Positions 55,588-64,000 of a stretch of 64,000 bases of DNA are shown in pieces (positions within the stretch are counted from its first letter, which is position 1; every line of letters begins with the position of its first letter). Where the stretch lies: the NCBI RefSeq assembly GCF_024758705.1, contig NZ_CP096971.1, positions 372,001-436,000 of the forward strand, in the 5' to 3' direction. This stretch comes from Sphingomonas sp. SUN019 (GTDB lineage Bacteria > Pseudomonadota > Alphaproteobacteria > Sphingomonadales > Sphingomonadaceae). Made by a program: the position numbers and the translations under genes. The notes under the pieces were generated by a model. The model was not told the DNA's origin and ran no database searches. It was given only the letters and a program-made list of their open reading frames with translations.

Positions 55588-56666
55588 GGCGCGCTCACCG
55601 TGATTTGCCCGGAAACACGACCGCCGGAGGATTCGAACGTGCTCGGCTGGACCTCGAACCCCGTCTCACGCAGCCGAGAAACGAGCGCGTTGACCTGCGC
55701 CTCGCCCTCGGCGGCGACGGTCGCGCGCAATTCGCCGGTCGGTTCGAAGGTCAGCGCGGTCAGTTCGGTTCCGGCGCTGGACCGGATCGCGGCGGTGATG
55801 GCGGCGGCGGTGCGGCTGAACCCCTCGCCCGGCCCGCGCAGCCGCGACAGGCGTTCAGCCAGCAACCGCGCCGAATCGCCCTGATCCGCCCCGCGCGGTA
55901 GGCCGGTGCGCGCGACCGCGTCGGCGCGCGCCTCCAGTGTCGATGCCCCAACCGAATATTTCGCGATCCGCACCAGATCGATCGCCAGCGTGGCGAGAAG
56001 GATCGAAGCGCCCAGCAGCGCCAGCCGCCGTACCAACCGCCAGTCAATTGCGCGCCGCGTGCGTCGCGCGAACGCGCCCTGCCGCATGTCGAGCGCGGGC
56101 GACGCGACGGTCGCGACTAAGGCCGCCTCCAGCGCCTCGCGCCCCATCGTCTCGGGCGTCGCCCCACCGGTGATCAGTTCGGTCAGCCGCGCCTCGTCGG
56201 CAAAGCCGCTGGTCGCGCCCCGCACGACCGCCTGCCCGCCCAGATCGGCGCGCAGATATCCCTCGTCAGGTCGCGGCAGCAGCATCGGCGCGGGAATGAT
56301 CGCAGCCGGATCGATCGCCTGCGCCGCCAGCATCGCGAGCCACGCGTGCATCCGATCGTTCGCGACCACGCCGATCGGACGGTCCGGCGTCGCCTCGTCA
56401 CCGACCGCTACATGAAGTTCGCCGACCGGCACCGCGCTCGCGTCCGACACCAGGATACGCGCCGCCGCCACCGCCTGCGCCGCGGAACGATCGGGCAGTT
56501 CGGCCCAGTGCAGCGTCACCGCATCGGCTGGCGCAACCGCGATTATCGGCGAATCGTCGCCCTCGGGCACGCCTTCACCGCGCGCGACGACCGCATCGTC
56601 GGAAATGCGCGCCCACAACCAGGGATCGTCGGCCACGGCGGGCAAGAAGAGCAATGTCGCACTCAT
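55584..56666 (-). CDS. gspL: Type II secretion protein L
   Basis: A 360-residue protein. The cytoplasmic actin-like domain (MSATLLFLPAVADDPWLWAR, VTLHWAELPDRSAAQAVAAA) binds GspE. One helix (LALLGASILLATLAIDLVRI) leads to a periplasmic ferredoxin-like domain (ELTALTFEPTGELRATVAAE). The ATG at 56666 overlaps the gspK stop (ATGA). Confidence 0.87.
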   Translation of the reverse strand: MSATLLFLPAVADDPWLWARISDDAVVARGEGVPEGDDSPIIAVAPADAVTLHWAELPDRSAAQAVAAARILVSDASAVPVGELHVAVGDEATPDRPIGVVANDRMHAWLAMLAAQAIDPAAIIPAPMLLPRPDEGYLRADLGGQAVVRGATSGFADEARLTELITGGATPETMGREALEAALVATVASPALDMRQGAFARRTRRAIDWRLVRRLALLGASILLATLAIDLVRIAKYSVGASTLEARADAVARTGLPRGADQGDSARLLAERLSRLRGPGEGFSRTAAAITAAIRSSAGTELTALTFEPTGELRATVAAEGEAQVNALVSRLRETGFEVQPSTFESSGGRVSGQITVSAP

Positions 56667-57640
56667 GTCGCATCGCCCCATTGCCGCGACACGAGCCGCG
56701 CGGGAAGGTCCGTCGCGTCGATCAGCGCGGTTTCGTTCAATTCGGTCGCCCCCATCCGCACGTCGATGTTCAGCGCGAACCATTTCGACGTCACGCCCGC
56801 CTGCGCCTGCGCCGCCGGATCGGGCGTAATCGCACTGCCTCGCGACAGGCTGTTCCAGAACTCCGCCGCACTTGGATACCCCGCCAGCGGCCGCCGCAGC
56901 AGTAGCGCACGCGCGCCCTCTATGCCGAGCGTGTCGGGCAGCAGCATCGCCAGCAGAGGCGCTTGTTCGGGCGTCAGCGTATTGACATTGATCGTCGAGA
57001 CTTTCGCCTCGGGCAACGTGCAGACCCAGCGCCGCAGCGTCGCGTAGGTTTCGGGCGTGACCCCAGCCACCGCGCGCAGTTCGCTCGGATCGGCCATCAA
57101 CGACCCCGCAGTGCGATATCCGGGATCGCGTCCGCCGTAAGCGCCATCCTCTGCCCCACCCGGTAGCTCAGCCGAATCGCTGTCGATCCAGTCGGCGGTC
57201 GCCGCCGCGATGCCCTCGCCATTGGGCACGCCGATCAGTCGCATCAATCGCGCGAATTGCAGCATCGCCGGGGTGGAGGCGGCGTACACGCCCGCATCGC
57301 CCGCGACGACCAAACTGTTGAGGTTGAAGCAATTGCCCCCGTCGGTCACCCGCGCGGTCGCCGCGCCACCGGGGATCGGCAGCCCGAACGGCTTACCGCT
57401 CCACCCGCCCGCCAGCGTCACGCGGCTCGGATCGCGCGACAGCAAGGTCGTGACGCGCGACGTCGCCAGCGTCTCGGCGGCATAGGCATAAGCGCGCGCC
57501 TGATCGATCGCGACGGCATTGCCCGCTGCCCGTGTCGACAGCCGCAATTTCTCCAGCGCGGTCGCCGCCAGCACCGCGACGATCGCGACCAGCAGCAGCA
57601 CCGTCAGCAGCGCCGCGCCGCGCTCGCCGTCACGTCGCAT
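56663..57640 (-). CDS. gspK: Type II secretion minor pseudopilin K
   Basis: A 325-residue protein. The N-terminal leader and hydrophobic helix read MRRDGERGAALLTVLLLVAI, cut before ALLTV (prepilin peptidase type III signal). Two helix-hairpin-helix-like segments follow (ADPSELRAVAGVTPETYATL, PSAAEFWNSL). GspK tips the pseudopilus and binds GspI and GspJ. It overlaps gspJ by 11 bases. Confidence 0.9.
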   Translation of the reverse strand: MRRDGERGAALLTVLLLVAIVAVLAATALEKLRLSTRAAGNAVAIDQARAYAYAAETLATSRVTTLLSRDPSRVTLAGGWSGKPFGLPIPGGAATARVTDGGNCFNLNSLVVAGDAGVYAASTPAMLQFARLMRLIGVPNGEGIAAATADWIDSDSAELPGGAEDGAYGGRDPGYRTAGSLMADPSELRAVAGVTPETYATLRRWVCTLPEAKVSTINVNTLTPEQAPLLAMLLPDTLGIEGARALLLRRPLAGYPSAAEFWNSLSRGSAITPDPAAQAQAGVTSKWFALNIDVRMGATELNETALIDATDLPARLVSRQWGDAT

Positions 57641-58256
57641 TTGACGGCTCGGGGATTTCCGGCGGCTCGGGCGGCGCGCCCGATCCGACGAGGTACATTT
57701 GGCGATAGCTGCGCCCGTCGCTGCGCTGGATCGTCATCTCCGCCGCCTGCGGCAATGGCGACCCTTGCGTCCCGTCCCACCGTTCGCTCCACGCGCCCTG
57801 GATGCGGTAGCGCCACGTCAGTCCGGTCACACGATCGAGCACCACCGTCGGCGGTAACGGCGCCGCGCCATCGACCAGAGGATAAGCGATCCGCTCGATC
57901 GCGTTAGCGGAAAAGCGATATTCCACCTTCTGCAACGACGATCGCGGCGCGGCGTCGACGTTCATCCACCCGCCGCGCACCAGCCGAAACGACAGCCCGT
58001 CACCGGTGAAGGCGGGCAGCAACGTCCCTCGCTCGTCGCGCGATGGCCGGTCGACCGCCTGCGCGAAATCCGCAGCGAGCAGCGAATCGAGCCGCGCCAC
58101 CGCGCCGACATCGTCCAGCTTCGCCGCCGTCGCCCCCTGCGCCCGCACGCTGAACGATAAAAGCGCCGCTCCGGCCGCCGCGATCATCCCGAAGACCAGC
58201 AGCGCGACCATGATTTCTACGAGGGTAAACCCCGCTTGGTGTCGCGAGGGAGTCAT
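57630..58256 (-). CDS. gspJ: Type II secretion minor pseudopilin J
   Basis: A 208-residue pseudopilin with the leader/helix RHQAGFTLVEIMVALLVFGM (cleavage after G, Glu5 intact). The globular part contains LVRGGWMNVDAAPRSSLQKV and VTGLTWRYRIQGAWSERWDG, the GspJ pattern. It overlaps gspI by four bases. Confidence 0.9.
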   Translation of the reverse strand: MTPSRHQAGFTLVEIMVALLVFGMIAAAGAALLSFSVRAQGATAAKLDDVGAVARLDSLLAADFAQAVDRPSRDERGTLLPAFTGDGLSFRLVRGGWMNVDAAPRSSLQKVEYRFSANAIERIAYPLVDGAAPLPPTVVLDRVTGLTWRYRIQGAWSERWDGTQGSPLPQAAEMTIQRSDGRSYRQMYLVGSGAPPEPPEIPEPSNAT

Positions 58257-58630
58257 CGCGCGGTCGCCGTGATCGTCGGCGGGCGGATCATTGTCAGCCG
58301 TCCCGCGGTTCGCCCGCCGCTATCCAACACAGCGACATCGACGCGGAGAATCTGCGCATCGCCGGTCGCGCGCACGTCGCGCGTCCAGCGCCACCCGCGT
58401 CCGCCATTCTGCGCGACTCCGCTCGCCCGGCCCAGCGCAGGCGGCGTCCCCTCGGTCACCGCCTCCACCGCGATCGTCCGCGCAACCATTTGGGCGAGGA
58501 GCGTCTCTTCCAGGATACCGGTAGAGCGGATCGTCGCTCCCTCCAGCCGGATCAACGCCAGCGCGGCGAGACTGAACACCACCAGCGCGACCATGATCTC
58601 GATGAGGGTAAAGCCGCTTCGGTTAGCCAT
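58253..58630 (-). CDS. gspI: Type II secretion minor pseudopilin I
   Basis: A 125-residue pseudopilin beginning MANRSGFTLIEIMVALVVFS, with cleavage before F and Glu5 intact. Its short globular domain (GRGWRWTRDVRATGDAQILR) fits GspI. It overlaps gspH by eight bases. Confidence 0.9.
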   Translation of the reverse strand: MANRSGFTLIEIMVALVVFSLAALALIRLEGATIRSTGILEETLLAQMVARTIAVEAVTEGTPPALGRASGVAQNGGRGWRWTRDVRATGDAQILRVDVAVLDSGGRTAGRLTMIRPPTITATAR

Positions 58631-59087
58631 CGACCCGGACCTTGCCGTCCGCCGCGATCGATACCGTCACCCGCGCTCGATCGCGCCGCAGCGGCACGTC
58701 GACTGCGCGGTCGGCCATGCCGGTCGCATCGAACGACAGCCTGACACGAGACGTCACCGCCGCGCTGGTGCCGTCCGACCAGCGCTCCACCCGCAGCGGT
58801 TTTTCGTCCACCGCACGCCAGCCGCCCGCCTGCCAGCGATCGAAGCCGTAACCCGCGGGCGTCACCCACACGCTGACCGGCCGCGCCTCGATGATCGCGC
58901 TGTCCTGCGCCGCGCGCACCCGCGCCGCAAAACGCGTTCCCTCGTCGGCCAGTCGCCCGCGCGGATCGGGCATCGCCAGCACGGCCGCCGCCGACGCGAG
59001 CCCGATGATCGTCACGACGACCATCAGCTCTATCAGCGTAAAACCGCGTTGCGCGGTGGGCCTATTGCCAGGAGCCGATGTCGGCAT
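58623..59087 (-). CDS. gspH: Type II secretion minor pseudopilin H
   Basis: A 154-residue pseudopilin with leader/helix TAQRGFTLIELMVVVTIIGL and a beta-rich globular domain (VWVTPAGYGFDRWQAGGWRA, TSRVRLSFDATGMADRAVDV, then ARVTVSIAADGKVRVDG), typical GspH. It overlaps the end of gspG by 26 bases, more than other pairs in the operon; an internal start is possible but would remove the leader. Confidence 0.9.
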   Translation of the reverse strand: MPTSAPGNRPTAQRGFTLIELMVVVTIIGLASAAAVLAMPDPRGRLADEGTRFAARVRAAQDSAIIEARPVSVWVTPAGYGFDRWQAGGWRAVDEKPLRVERWSDGTSAAVTSRVRLSFDATGMADRAVDVPLRRDRARVTVSIAADGKVRVDG

Positions 59088-59502
59088 CGATCCCCTCGCC
59101 GCCTTCCTTGCCGTCCGCGCCGTTGGTCCAGACGTCGGCCGCGCCGTTCCGGCCCGGCGAGGCGTAGAGATACGCCTTGCCCCACGGATCGTCGGGCAGC
59201 TTTTTCAGATACCCGCCCGCCTGATAGCGCGACGGATCGGCCAACCCCGATGGCGCGGAGATCAGCGCCTGAAGCCCCTGCGCGGTCGTCGGATAATTGA
59301 CGTTCTGCAGCTTGTAGAGCTCCAAGCCCTGCTCGATCGTAGCGATGTCGGCCTTCGCCTTCTGGATGCGCGCGGTGTCGCCCGAGGGCAGCACGTTCAG
59401 CGCGACGATCGTCGCCAGCAGGCCGATGATGACCACGACCACCATCAGTTCCACGAGCGTAAAGCCGTTCTTCTTCCGGCGCTTCTTCGGTTCGGTACGC
59501 AT
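59062..59502 (-). CDS. gspG: Type II secretion major pseudopilin G
   Basis: A 146-residue pseudopilin: MRTEPKKRRKKNGFTLVELM with cleavage before FTLVE, then KAKADIATIEQGLELYKLQN and YPTTAQGLQALI, and the GspG-specific GGYLKKLPDDPWGKAYLYAS with calcium-loop residues nearby. It polymerises into the pseudopilus. The ATG at 59502 has AGGAAAG upstream; an ATG four codons earlier is less likely. Confidence 0.93.
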   Translation of the reverse strand: MRTEPKKRRKKNGFTLVELMVVVVIIGLLATIVALNVLPSGDTARIQKAKADIATIEQGLELYKLQNVNYPTTAQGLQALISAPSGLADPSRYQAGGYLKKLPDDPWGKAYLYASPGRNGAADVWTNGADGKEGGEGIDADIGSWQ

Positions 59503-59510
59503 GACTTTCC

Positions 59511-60734
59511 TCATTGTCCCGCGAGCGTATTCAGCTGCAGGATCGGCAGCAGGATCGATAGCACGATCGTTGCGACGACGCCGCCCATCAAGACGATGAT
59601 CGCGGGCTCCAGCAGCGACAGCGCGGTCGCGGTGAAGCGGTCGAATTCCTTTTCGAGATATTCCGCTGCACGCTCCAGCATCTCGTCGAGCCTTCCCGCT
59701 GCCTCGCCGCTTGCCGCAAGATACGTCAGCAGCGGCGGAAAGACGCCCGTCCGCCGCATCGCCGCGGACAGCCCGCCGCCCTTGCGGATCGAATCGGTGA
59801 TCTCGTCCGACGCCAGGCGCAAGCGGCGGTTGCGGATCGTGCTGCCGGTCAGCGTCAGCCCCTCCAGCAACGGCAACCGGCTTGCCACCATCGTCGCCAG
59901 CGTCCGCGCCATCCGCGCCGCGTGCAGATCGCGCAGCAACCGCCCGAGGAGAGGGATGCGCAGCAGCCGCGTGTCGAACGACAGCCGGATCGCAGGTTGC
60001 TTCAGCGCCTGCCATGCGCCGACCCCGACAGCTGCGATGAACAGCGCGATCGCCCACCAATACCCGACCAGGAAGTCCGACAGGGCGATCACCATCCGCG
60101 TCAACAGCGGCAATTGCTGCCCCACGGTATCGAATTGCTCGACCACCTGCGGCACCACGAACATCATCAGCGCCAGCACGACGCCCATCGCGACGACCGC
60201 CAGCACCGCCGGATACGCGATCGCGGTCAGCAGCTTGCCGCGGATTTCGGCTTGGCGTTCAAGCAGGATCGACAGCCGTTCGAGGATCGTCGGCAACGAC
60301 CCCGAACTCTCCCCGGCTGCCACCATCGCGCGGTACAACGGCGGAAAGCTCTTTGGCTCACGCGCCATCGCGTCTGCCAACCGCCGCCCCTCGACCACGC
60401 CCGAATGGACCGTCGCGACGATCGCGCGGACCTTCTCCTCCTCAGTCTGGCGCGTGATCGTGCGGAGCGATTCCTCCAGCGGCGACACGCGGTTCAGCGT
60501 CGCCAGCTGACGCGTAAACAACGTCAATTGCTTGCCCGACATCTTGGCGCTGCCGAGTTGCAAGCCGAACAGCGGCCGCCCCTTGTTGGCGGGTGCGGAG
60601 CCCGGCTCGATCCGGACGACATATAACCGCCGTCGATCGAGCGTCGTGCGCGCCGCGTCGATCGTCTCGGCGGCGATGTGCCCGCGCGTCTCGTTCCCGC
60701 GCGTGTCGATCGCGAGATAGTCGAAATCAGCCAT
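59511..60734 (-). CDS. gspF: Type II secretion inner-membrane protein F
   Basis: A 407-residue protein with two T2SSF domains and three membrane helices (LTAIAYPAVLAVVAMGVVLA; WAIALFIAAVGVGAWQAL; IIVLMGGVVATIVLSILLPI). Visible signatures are LTLFTRQLATLNRVSPLEES and LYRAMVAAGESSGSLPTILE in the first domain and ARMARTLATMVASRLPLLEG in the second. It forms the platform centre. It overlaps gspE by eight bases. Confidence 0.93.
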   Translation of the reverse strand: MADFDYLAIDTRGNETRGHIAAETIDAARTTLDRRRLYVVRIEPGSAPANKGRPLFGLQLGSAKMSGKQLTLFTRQLATLNRVSPLEESLRTITRQTEEEKVRAIVATVHSGVVEGRRLADAMAREPKSFPPLYRAMVAAGESSGSLPTILERLSILLERQAEIRGKLLTAIAYPAVLAVVAMGVVLALMMFVVPQVVEQFDTVGQQLPLLTRMVIALSDFLVGYWWAIALFIAAVGVGAWQALKQPAIRLSFDTRLLRIPLLGRLLRDLHAARMARTLATMVASRLPLLEGLTLTGSTIRNRRLRLASDEITDSIRKGGGLSAAMRRTGVFPPLLTYLAASGEAAGRLDEMLERAAEYLEKEFDRFTATALSLLEPAIIVLMGGVVATIVLSILLPILQLNTLAGQ

Positions 60735-62382
60735 CGACGGTGACCGGCTCCACCACGTCCGCCGCATCGCGCCGCGACACGCGTGCGGCTTCCTCGGCGG
60801 TGGTCATGCCTTGTTCGACCAGCCGCTTCGCCGACGCCGCGAGCGTATCGCCGTTCGCAAACGCGTGCGCTGCGATCTCGGATTCGTTGCCGCCATCGTT
60901 AATCAAGCGGCGGATGCGGTCGTCGACGCGCACCGCCTCGAATACGCCGATCCGGCCCTTGAACCCGGTGCGGTTGCACTGATCGCAGCCGACCGCCTCG
61001 TAAACCACGACGTCGGGCGCGATGCCGAGCAACGTCGCGACCGTCCCCTCCGCCTTCACAGCGCGCCGGCAGGACGGGCACAGCCGCCGCACCAGCCGCT
61101 GCGCGATCACCGCGCGCAGCGTGGAGGCAAGCAGGAACGGCTCGACCTTCATGTCGCGCATCCGCGTGATCGCGCCGACCGCGTCGTTGGTGTGGACCGT
61201 CGACAGAACCAGATGCCCGGTCAGCGACGCCTGCACCGCGATCTCGGCGGTCTCGCGGTCACGGATTTCACCGACCATCACGACATCGGGATCTTGGCGA
61301 AGGATCGCGCGCAGCCCGGCGGCGAAGGTCAGCCCGACCTTCGGATTGACCTGCGTCTGCCCTACCCCGTCGACCGCATATTCGACCGGATCCTCGACCG
61401 TCAGGATGTTGCGGCTGCCGTCGTTTAGCAAGCGCAACGCGGCGTAGAGCGAGGTCGTCTTGCCGCTGCCGGTCGGTCCGGTGACCAGTACGATGCCGTT
61501 CGGCTCCGAAATCGCGCCCTCCAGCAGCGCGAACATCGCCGCATCCATGCCGAGCGCGTCGAGGTCGATCCCGGCGTTCTCCTTGTCGAGAATACGTAGC
61601 ACGACGCGTTCGCCCGCGCGGCTGGGCAGGGTAGACACACGTACGTCGAGCAGTTTCCCGCCCAACGTCAGCCCCATCCGTCCGTCCTGCGGCACACGCC
61701 GTTCTGCGATGTCGAGCCGCGCCATCACCTTGATCCGGCTTACGACGACCGGCGCAACGTGCGGCGGCATCCTGAGCGTCTCGCGCAATACGCCGTCGAT
61801 CCGCATCCGCACGACCAGCCCGGTTTCATACGGCTCGATGTGAATGTCCGAAACGCCATGCCGCGCAGCGTCGGCGATCACGCCGTTGATGAGGCGGATG
61901 GCGGGCGCGTCGTCGGCGGTGTCGAGCAGATCTTCCGCGGTCGGTATGCCCTCGGCGAGAAGGTCGAGTTCGTCGCCCATGCCGACTGCGGCGAGCGCGG
62001 TCGCCTGCCCGTCCATCGCGTAATTGTCGCTGAGCAGCCTGTCGAATGCCGCGGGTTCGACGATCGCTATGTCGAACGGCCGCCCGAGCGCGCGGCGCAC
62101 TTCGAGCAACGCCTTCGGGTCCGCCCCCTCGCGCAGCGCGACGCGGTCGCCATCCAGCACGACGCCGAATTTACGGGCGAAGAGGTAGGGCAGAATGACG
62201 GGCGGGACCGCAACACCCGCGTCATTCCCGCGAAAGCGGGAACCCATCTCCGGTGCTTCGTCCGTGCCCGACGGCTGGTCTGTGGCGACCTCGGGCGATG
62301 GGTTCCCGCTTTCGCGGGAATGACTAATTGGACGCGCAGGCACGTTTCCGTCCGTTTCATCGGGACGGATCGGCAGGCTCAC
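60727..62382 (-). CDS. gspE: Type II secretion ATPase E, with in-frame REPIN insertion
   Basis: A 551-residue protein from a GTG at 62382 overlapping the gspD stop (GTGA). Residues about 20-54 are encoded by a REPIN-like palindromic element and read SHSRESGNPSPEV then MGSRFRGND, peptides typical of such insertions. After that come the N1E/N2-like domains, Walker A GPTGSGKTTSLYAAL, Asp box, Walker B VMVGEIRDRETAEIAVQASL, His box LVLSTVHTNDAVGAI and the tetra-Cys zinc finger CPSC...CDQCNRTGFKGR. It powers pseudopilus assembly. The insertion lies before the GspL-binding domain, so the enzyme may still work. Confidence 0.93.
   Translation of the reverse strand: MSLPIRPDETDGNVPARPISHSRESGNPSPEVATDQPSGTDEAPEMGSRFRGNDAGVAVPPVILPYLFARKFGVVLDGDRVALREGADPKALLEVRRALGRPFDIAIVEPAAFDRLLSDNYAMDGQATALAAVGMGDELDLLAEGIPTAEDLLDTADDAPAIRLINGVIADAARHGVSDIHIEPYETGLVVRMRIDGVLRETLRMPPHVAPVVVSRIKVMARLDIAERRVPQDGRMGLTLGGKLLDVRVSTLPSRAGERVVLRILDKENAGIDLDALGMDAAMFALLEGAISEPNGIVLVTGPTGSGKTTSLYAALRLLNDGSRNILTVEDPVEYAVDGVGQTQVNPKVGLTFAAGLRAILRQDPDVVMVGEIRDRETAEIAVQASLTGHLVLSTVHTNDAVGAITRMRDMKVEPFLLASTLRAVIAQRLVRRLCPSCRRAVKAEGTVATLLGIAPDVVVYEAVGCDQCNRTGFKGRIGVFEAVRVDDRIRRLINDGGNESEIAAHAFANGDTLAASAKRLVEQGMTTAEEAARVSRRDAADVVEPVTVDG
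62221..62324. repeat. REPIN-like element, copy 3, inside gspE
   Basis: Arms at 62221-62247 and 62298-62324 are exact 27-base reverse complements separated by 50 bases. Each arm contains an 18-base hairpin TTCCCGC-GAAA-GCGGGAA followed by CCCAT. The design (27-base arm, 7-bp stem, GAA(A/G) tetraloop, then CCCA, about 100 bases overall) equals copies 1 and 2, but the stem sequence differs. It is read in the gspE frame without a stop. Confidence 0.88.
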
Positions 62383-64000
62383 TTGTTCCTCCGCCGCTGC
62401 TGCTTGATGACGGTCGACGTGCTGCGCACCACCGGCACGTTGACGCGCGGGTCTTCGATATTGCCCGGCACCGGGGCGGACGGAATCGGCGGGGCCGCGC
62501 CCATGTAATCGCGCACCAGTTGGTCGATCGACGGCTCGCGGCCCGGCTCCTGCTCGCCCTGCTGCAGCCGGAGATAGCCGTAACGCTGTTCGGTCACCCG
62601 GCGATTGTCCGCGGCCGAACGGAGGATCGTCGGGCGGATGAACACCATCAGGTTCGTCTTGGTCCGCTGCCGCGCTTTTGACCGGAACAGGTTTCCCAAT
62701 ACCGGAATGTCGCCCAGCAACGGGATCTTCTCCAGCGTCCGGCGTTCGTCGTCGCTCAGCAAGCCGCCGATGATCGCGATCTGCCCGTCGTCGACGGTCA
62801 GCGTCGTCTCCACCTCGCGCTTGTTCAGGATCAGGTCGCTGTTGTCGCTCGACACCGGCCCGGCGATCGAGCTGACCTGCTGGTGCAGGAACAATTTGAT
62901 CGATCCGCTGGAGTTGACTTGCGGCCGTACCTCCAGCTGGATGCCGACATTCTCACGCTGCACCGTGCGGAATGCATTGTCGAAATTCTGGCTCAGCGCC
63001 TGTCCCGTGGTGATCGGGATTTCCTGCCCGACCAGGATGCGCGCTTCCTGATTGTCGAGCGTGATGAGGCTTGGCGCCTGCAGCAGGTTCGACGTCGTGT
63101 CGCTCTTCACCGCGTTGATGATCGATCCGAAGATCGTGTCCTTGCCGATCGTCCCGCCGAACCCAGCGATCCCACCGCCCGCGCCAAGGATCGAGTTGAT
63201 TGCAGACTGCGCCAGCGAATCGCTGACCGCGCTGTTCGTGCTCGTCGTGACCGTCGATCCGTTGATCGTGGTCGTCGTGGTATTCAGTTCACGAGCACCG
63301 ATCGCGCCCGCGATCGTCAGTAGATTGGGGGCGCTGTTGGAAAAGCTGGTCGTCCCGAACGCGCCACCCGACAGGCTGCCGAGCAGGAACTGGAAGCCCA
63401 GGCGGCTGGCGGTCTGGTCCGACACCTCGGCGACGATCGCCTCGACCAGCACCTGTTCGCGCCGCGTGTCGAGCTGCCGCACGACCTCGGACAATTGGCG
63501 CTGGATGTCGGCGGGGGCGGCGATGACGATCGCATTGGCCCCGGCAAAGCGCGTGACGACCGCGGCGGTGCGCCCGCCTTGCGTCGTGACCGCAGCCTCG
63601 GCCGGGGCGTTGCCCGCCGATTGGGGTGCGTTGCTGGAAGAGGTCGGCGCATTCGATGTCTGCATCGAACCGGTCGAACCCTGCTGCGCGCTCTGCCCGA
63701 AACGCGATTGCGACAGCCCCTGCTGCGGCACCTGATCGGGCGCTTGCCCCACCAGTTGCTGCAGCACCGGCAGCAATTGCGCCGCGTCTGCGTTCTCTAG
63801 GAATACGACGCGGATTTCGGTTCCGCTCTTGGCCTTGCGATCAAGATCGATCGCGACCTGCGCCAGCCGAGCTACGCTCGACGCGTCGCCGCGGATCGCG
63901 ATCGAATTGGCGCTCTCGATCGGCACCACCGACACCGCGTTTGCGACCTGCCCCGCCGCGCCGCCCTGACCGCCGCCCGCCAGCGCCTGCAACGCGGTCG
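62379..64000 (-). CDS. gspD: Type II secretion outer-membrane secretin D, C-terminal part
   Basis: The last 539 residues; the N-terminus lies beyond the right edge. The N2/N3 ring-building domains are visible (NAVSVVPIESANSIAIRGDA, KSGTEIRVVFLENADAAQLL, TAAVVTRFAGANAIVIAAPA, with a Ser/Gln-rich linker between). The secretin core has QVLVEAIVAEVSD, APSLITLDNQEARILVGQEI and TNLMVFIRPTILRSAADNRR. GspD forms the outer-membrane gate through which folded proteins leave. It heads the operon in this window; gspC is not seen. Confidence 0.93.
   Translation of the reverse strand, partial: TALQALAGGGQGGAAGQVANAVSVVPIESANSIAIRGDASSVARLAQVAIDLDRKAKSGTEIRVVFLENADAAQLLPVLQQLVGQAPDQVPQQGLSQSRFGQSAQQGSTGSMQTSNAPTSSSNAPQSAGNAPAEAAVTTQGGRTAAVVTRFAGANAIVIAAPADIQRQLSEVVRQLDTRREQVLVEAIVAEVSDQTASRLGFQFLLGSLSGGAFGTTSFSNSAPNLLTIAGAIGARELNTTTTTINGSTVTTSTNSAVSDSLAQSAINSILGAGGGIAGFGGTIGKDTIFGSIINAVKSDTTSNLLQAPSLITLDNQEARILVGQEIPITTGQALSQNFDNAFRTVQRENVGIQLEVRPQVNSSGSIKLFLHQQVSSIAGPVSSDNSDLILNKREVETTLTVDDGQIAIIGGLLSDDERRTLEKIPLLGDIPVLGNLFRSKARQRTKTNLMVFIRPTILRSAADNRRVTEQRYGYLRLQQGEQEPGREPSIDQLVRDYMGAAPPIPSAPVPGNIEDPRVNVPVVRSTSTVIKQQRRRNK

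Overview
The window is GC-rich chromosomal DNA of an alphaproteobacterium, most likely a Sphingomonas-like member of the Sphingomonadales. The lineage call is inference from several signs: Sphingomonad-type proteins (TIGR02300, DUF3618, DUF4170), a full CtrA box, alphaproteobacterial EcfG-like promoters, gene orders such as aroA-cmk-rpsA-ihfB and yqeY-dnaG-rpoD, and the absence of IS elements, rRNA or phage genes. Genes are dense, and many neighbours overlap by 1 to 8 bases.

Layout. 1-398 is an AT-rich fragment carrying the start of a DUF4062 protein, probably the edge of an accessory island that lies left of the window. 510-9002 holds small membrane and secreted proteins, a cupin, a prolyl oligopeptidase, an MFS exporter and an alpha/beta hydrolase. 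9162-12909 has ftsB, eno and a four-gene membrane/stress-type cluster behind a possible EcfG promoter, then a DUF4170 gene. 12914-19269 (minus strand) is carA, a small exported protein, carB, greA and a nonsense-interrupted aph(3')-like pseudogene. 19366-23742 is yqeY-dnaG-rpoD. 24084-29804 has a Phd-like/PAS protein, a helical unknown, a MoxR ATPase, a methyltransferase, a CHAP protein under a CtrA box and a CoxE-type VWA protein.

30012-35537 contains alanine dehydrogenase and a divergent redox-looking module: exported cupredoxin plus membrane GGDEF/EAL protein on one strand, DUF3034 barrel plus exported truncated haemoglobin on the other. 35655-42662 has tRNA-Ala, a TIGR02300 protein, aroA, cmk, a TPR-sulfotransferase, rpsA, ihfB and tRNA-Leu. 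42665-51231 has a solute-binding lipoprotein that begins at the tRNA 3' end, DUF4112, NamZ, a DOMON-like protein, rimO, tRNA-Met, a 2'-5' RNA ligase-like protein, kup and DUF3072. 51234-53144 is a shortened cytochrome c maturation operon (ccmC, ccmD, ccmE and a CcmI/TPR gene, with ccmF, ccmG and ccmH absent between them). 53199-54344 is an amino-acid dehydrogenase and tRNA-His. 54392-64000 is a type II secretion operon, gspD to gspN, running out of the right edge.

Three roughly 100-bp REPIN-like elements (paired inverted REP hairpins) occur. Two are intergenic; the third lies in frame inside gspE and adds about 35 residues to its N-terminus. The strongest leads for something new are the DUF4062 island edge, the REPIN inside gspE, the cupredoxin / c-di-GMP / haemoglobin module and the Phd-PAS fusion. 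None is proved to be a new system from sequence alone.
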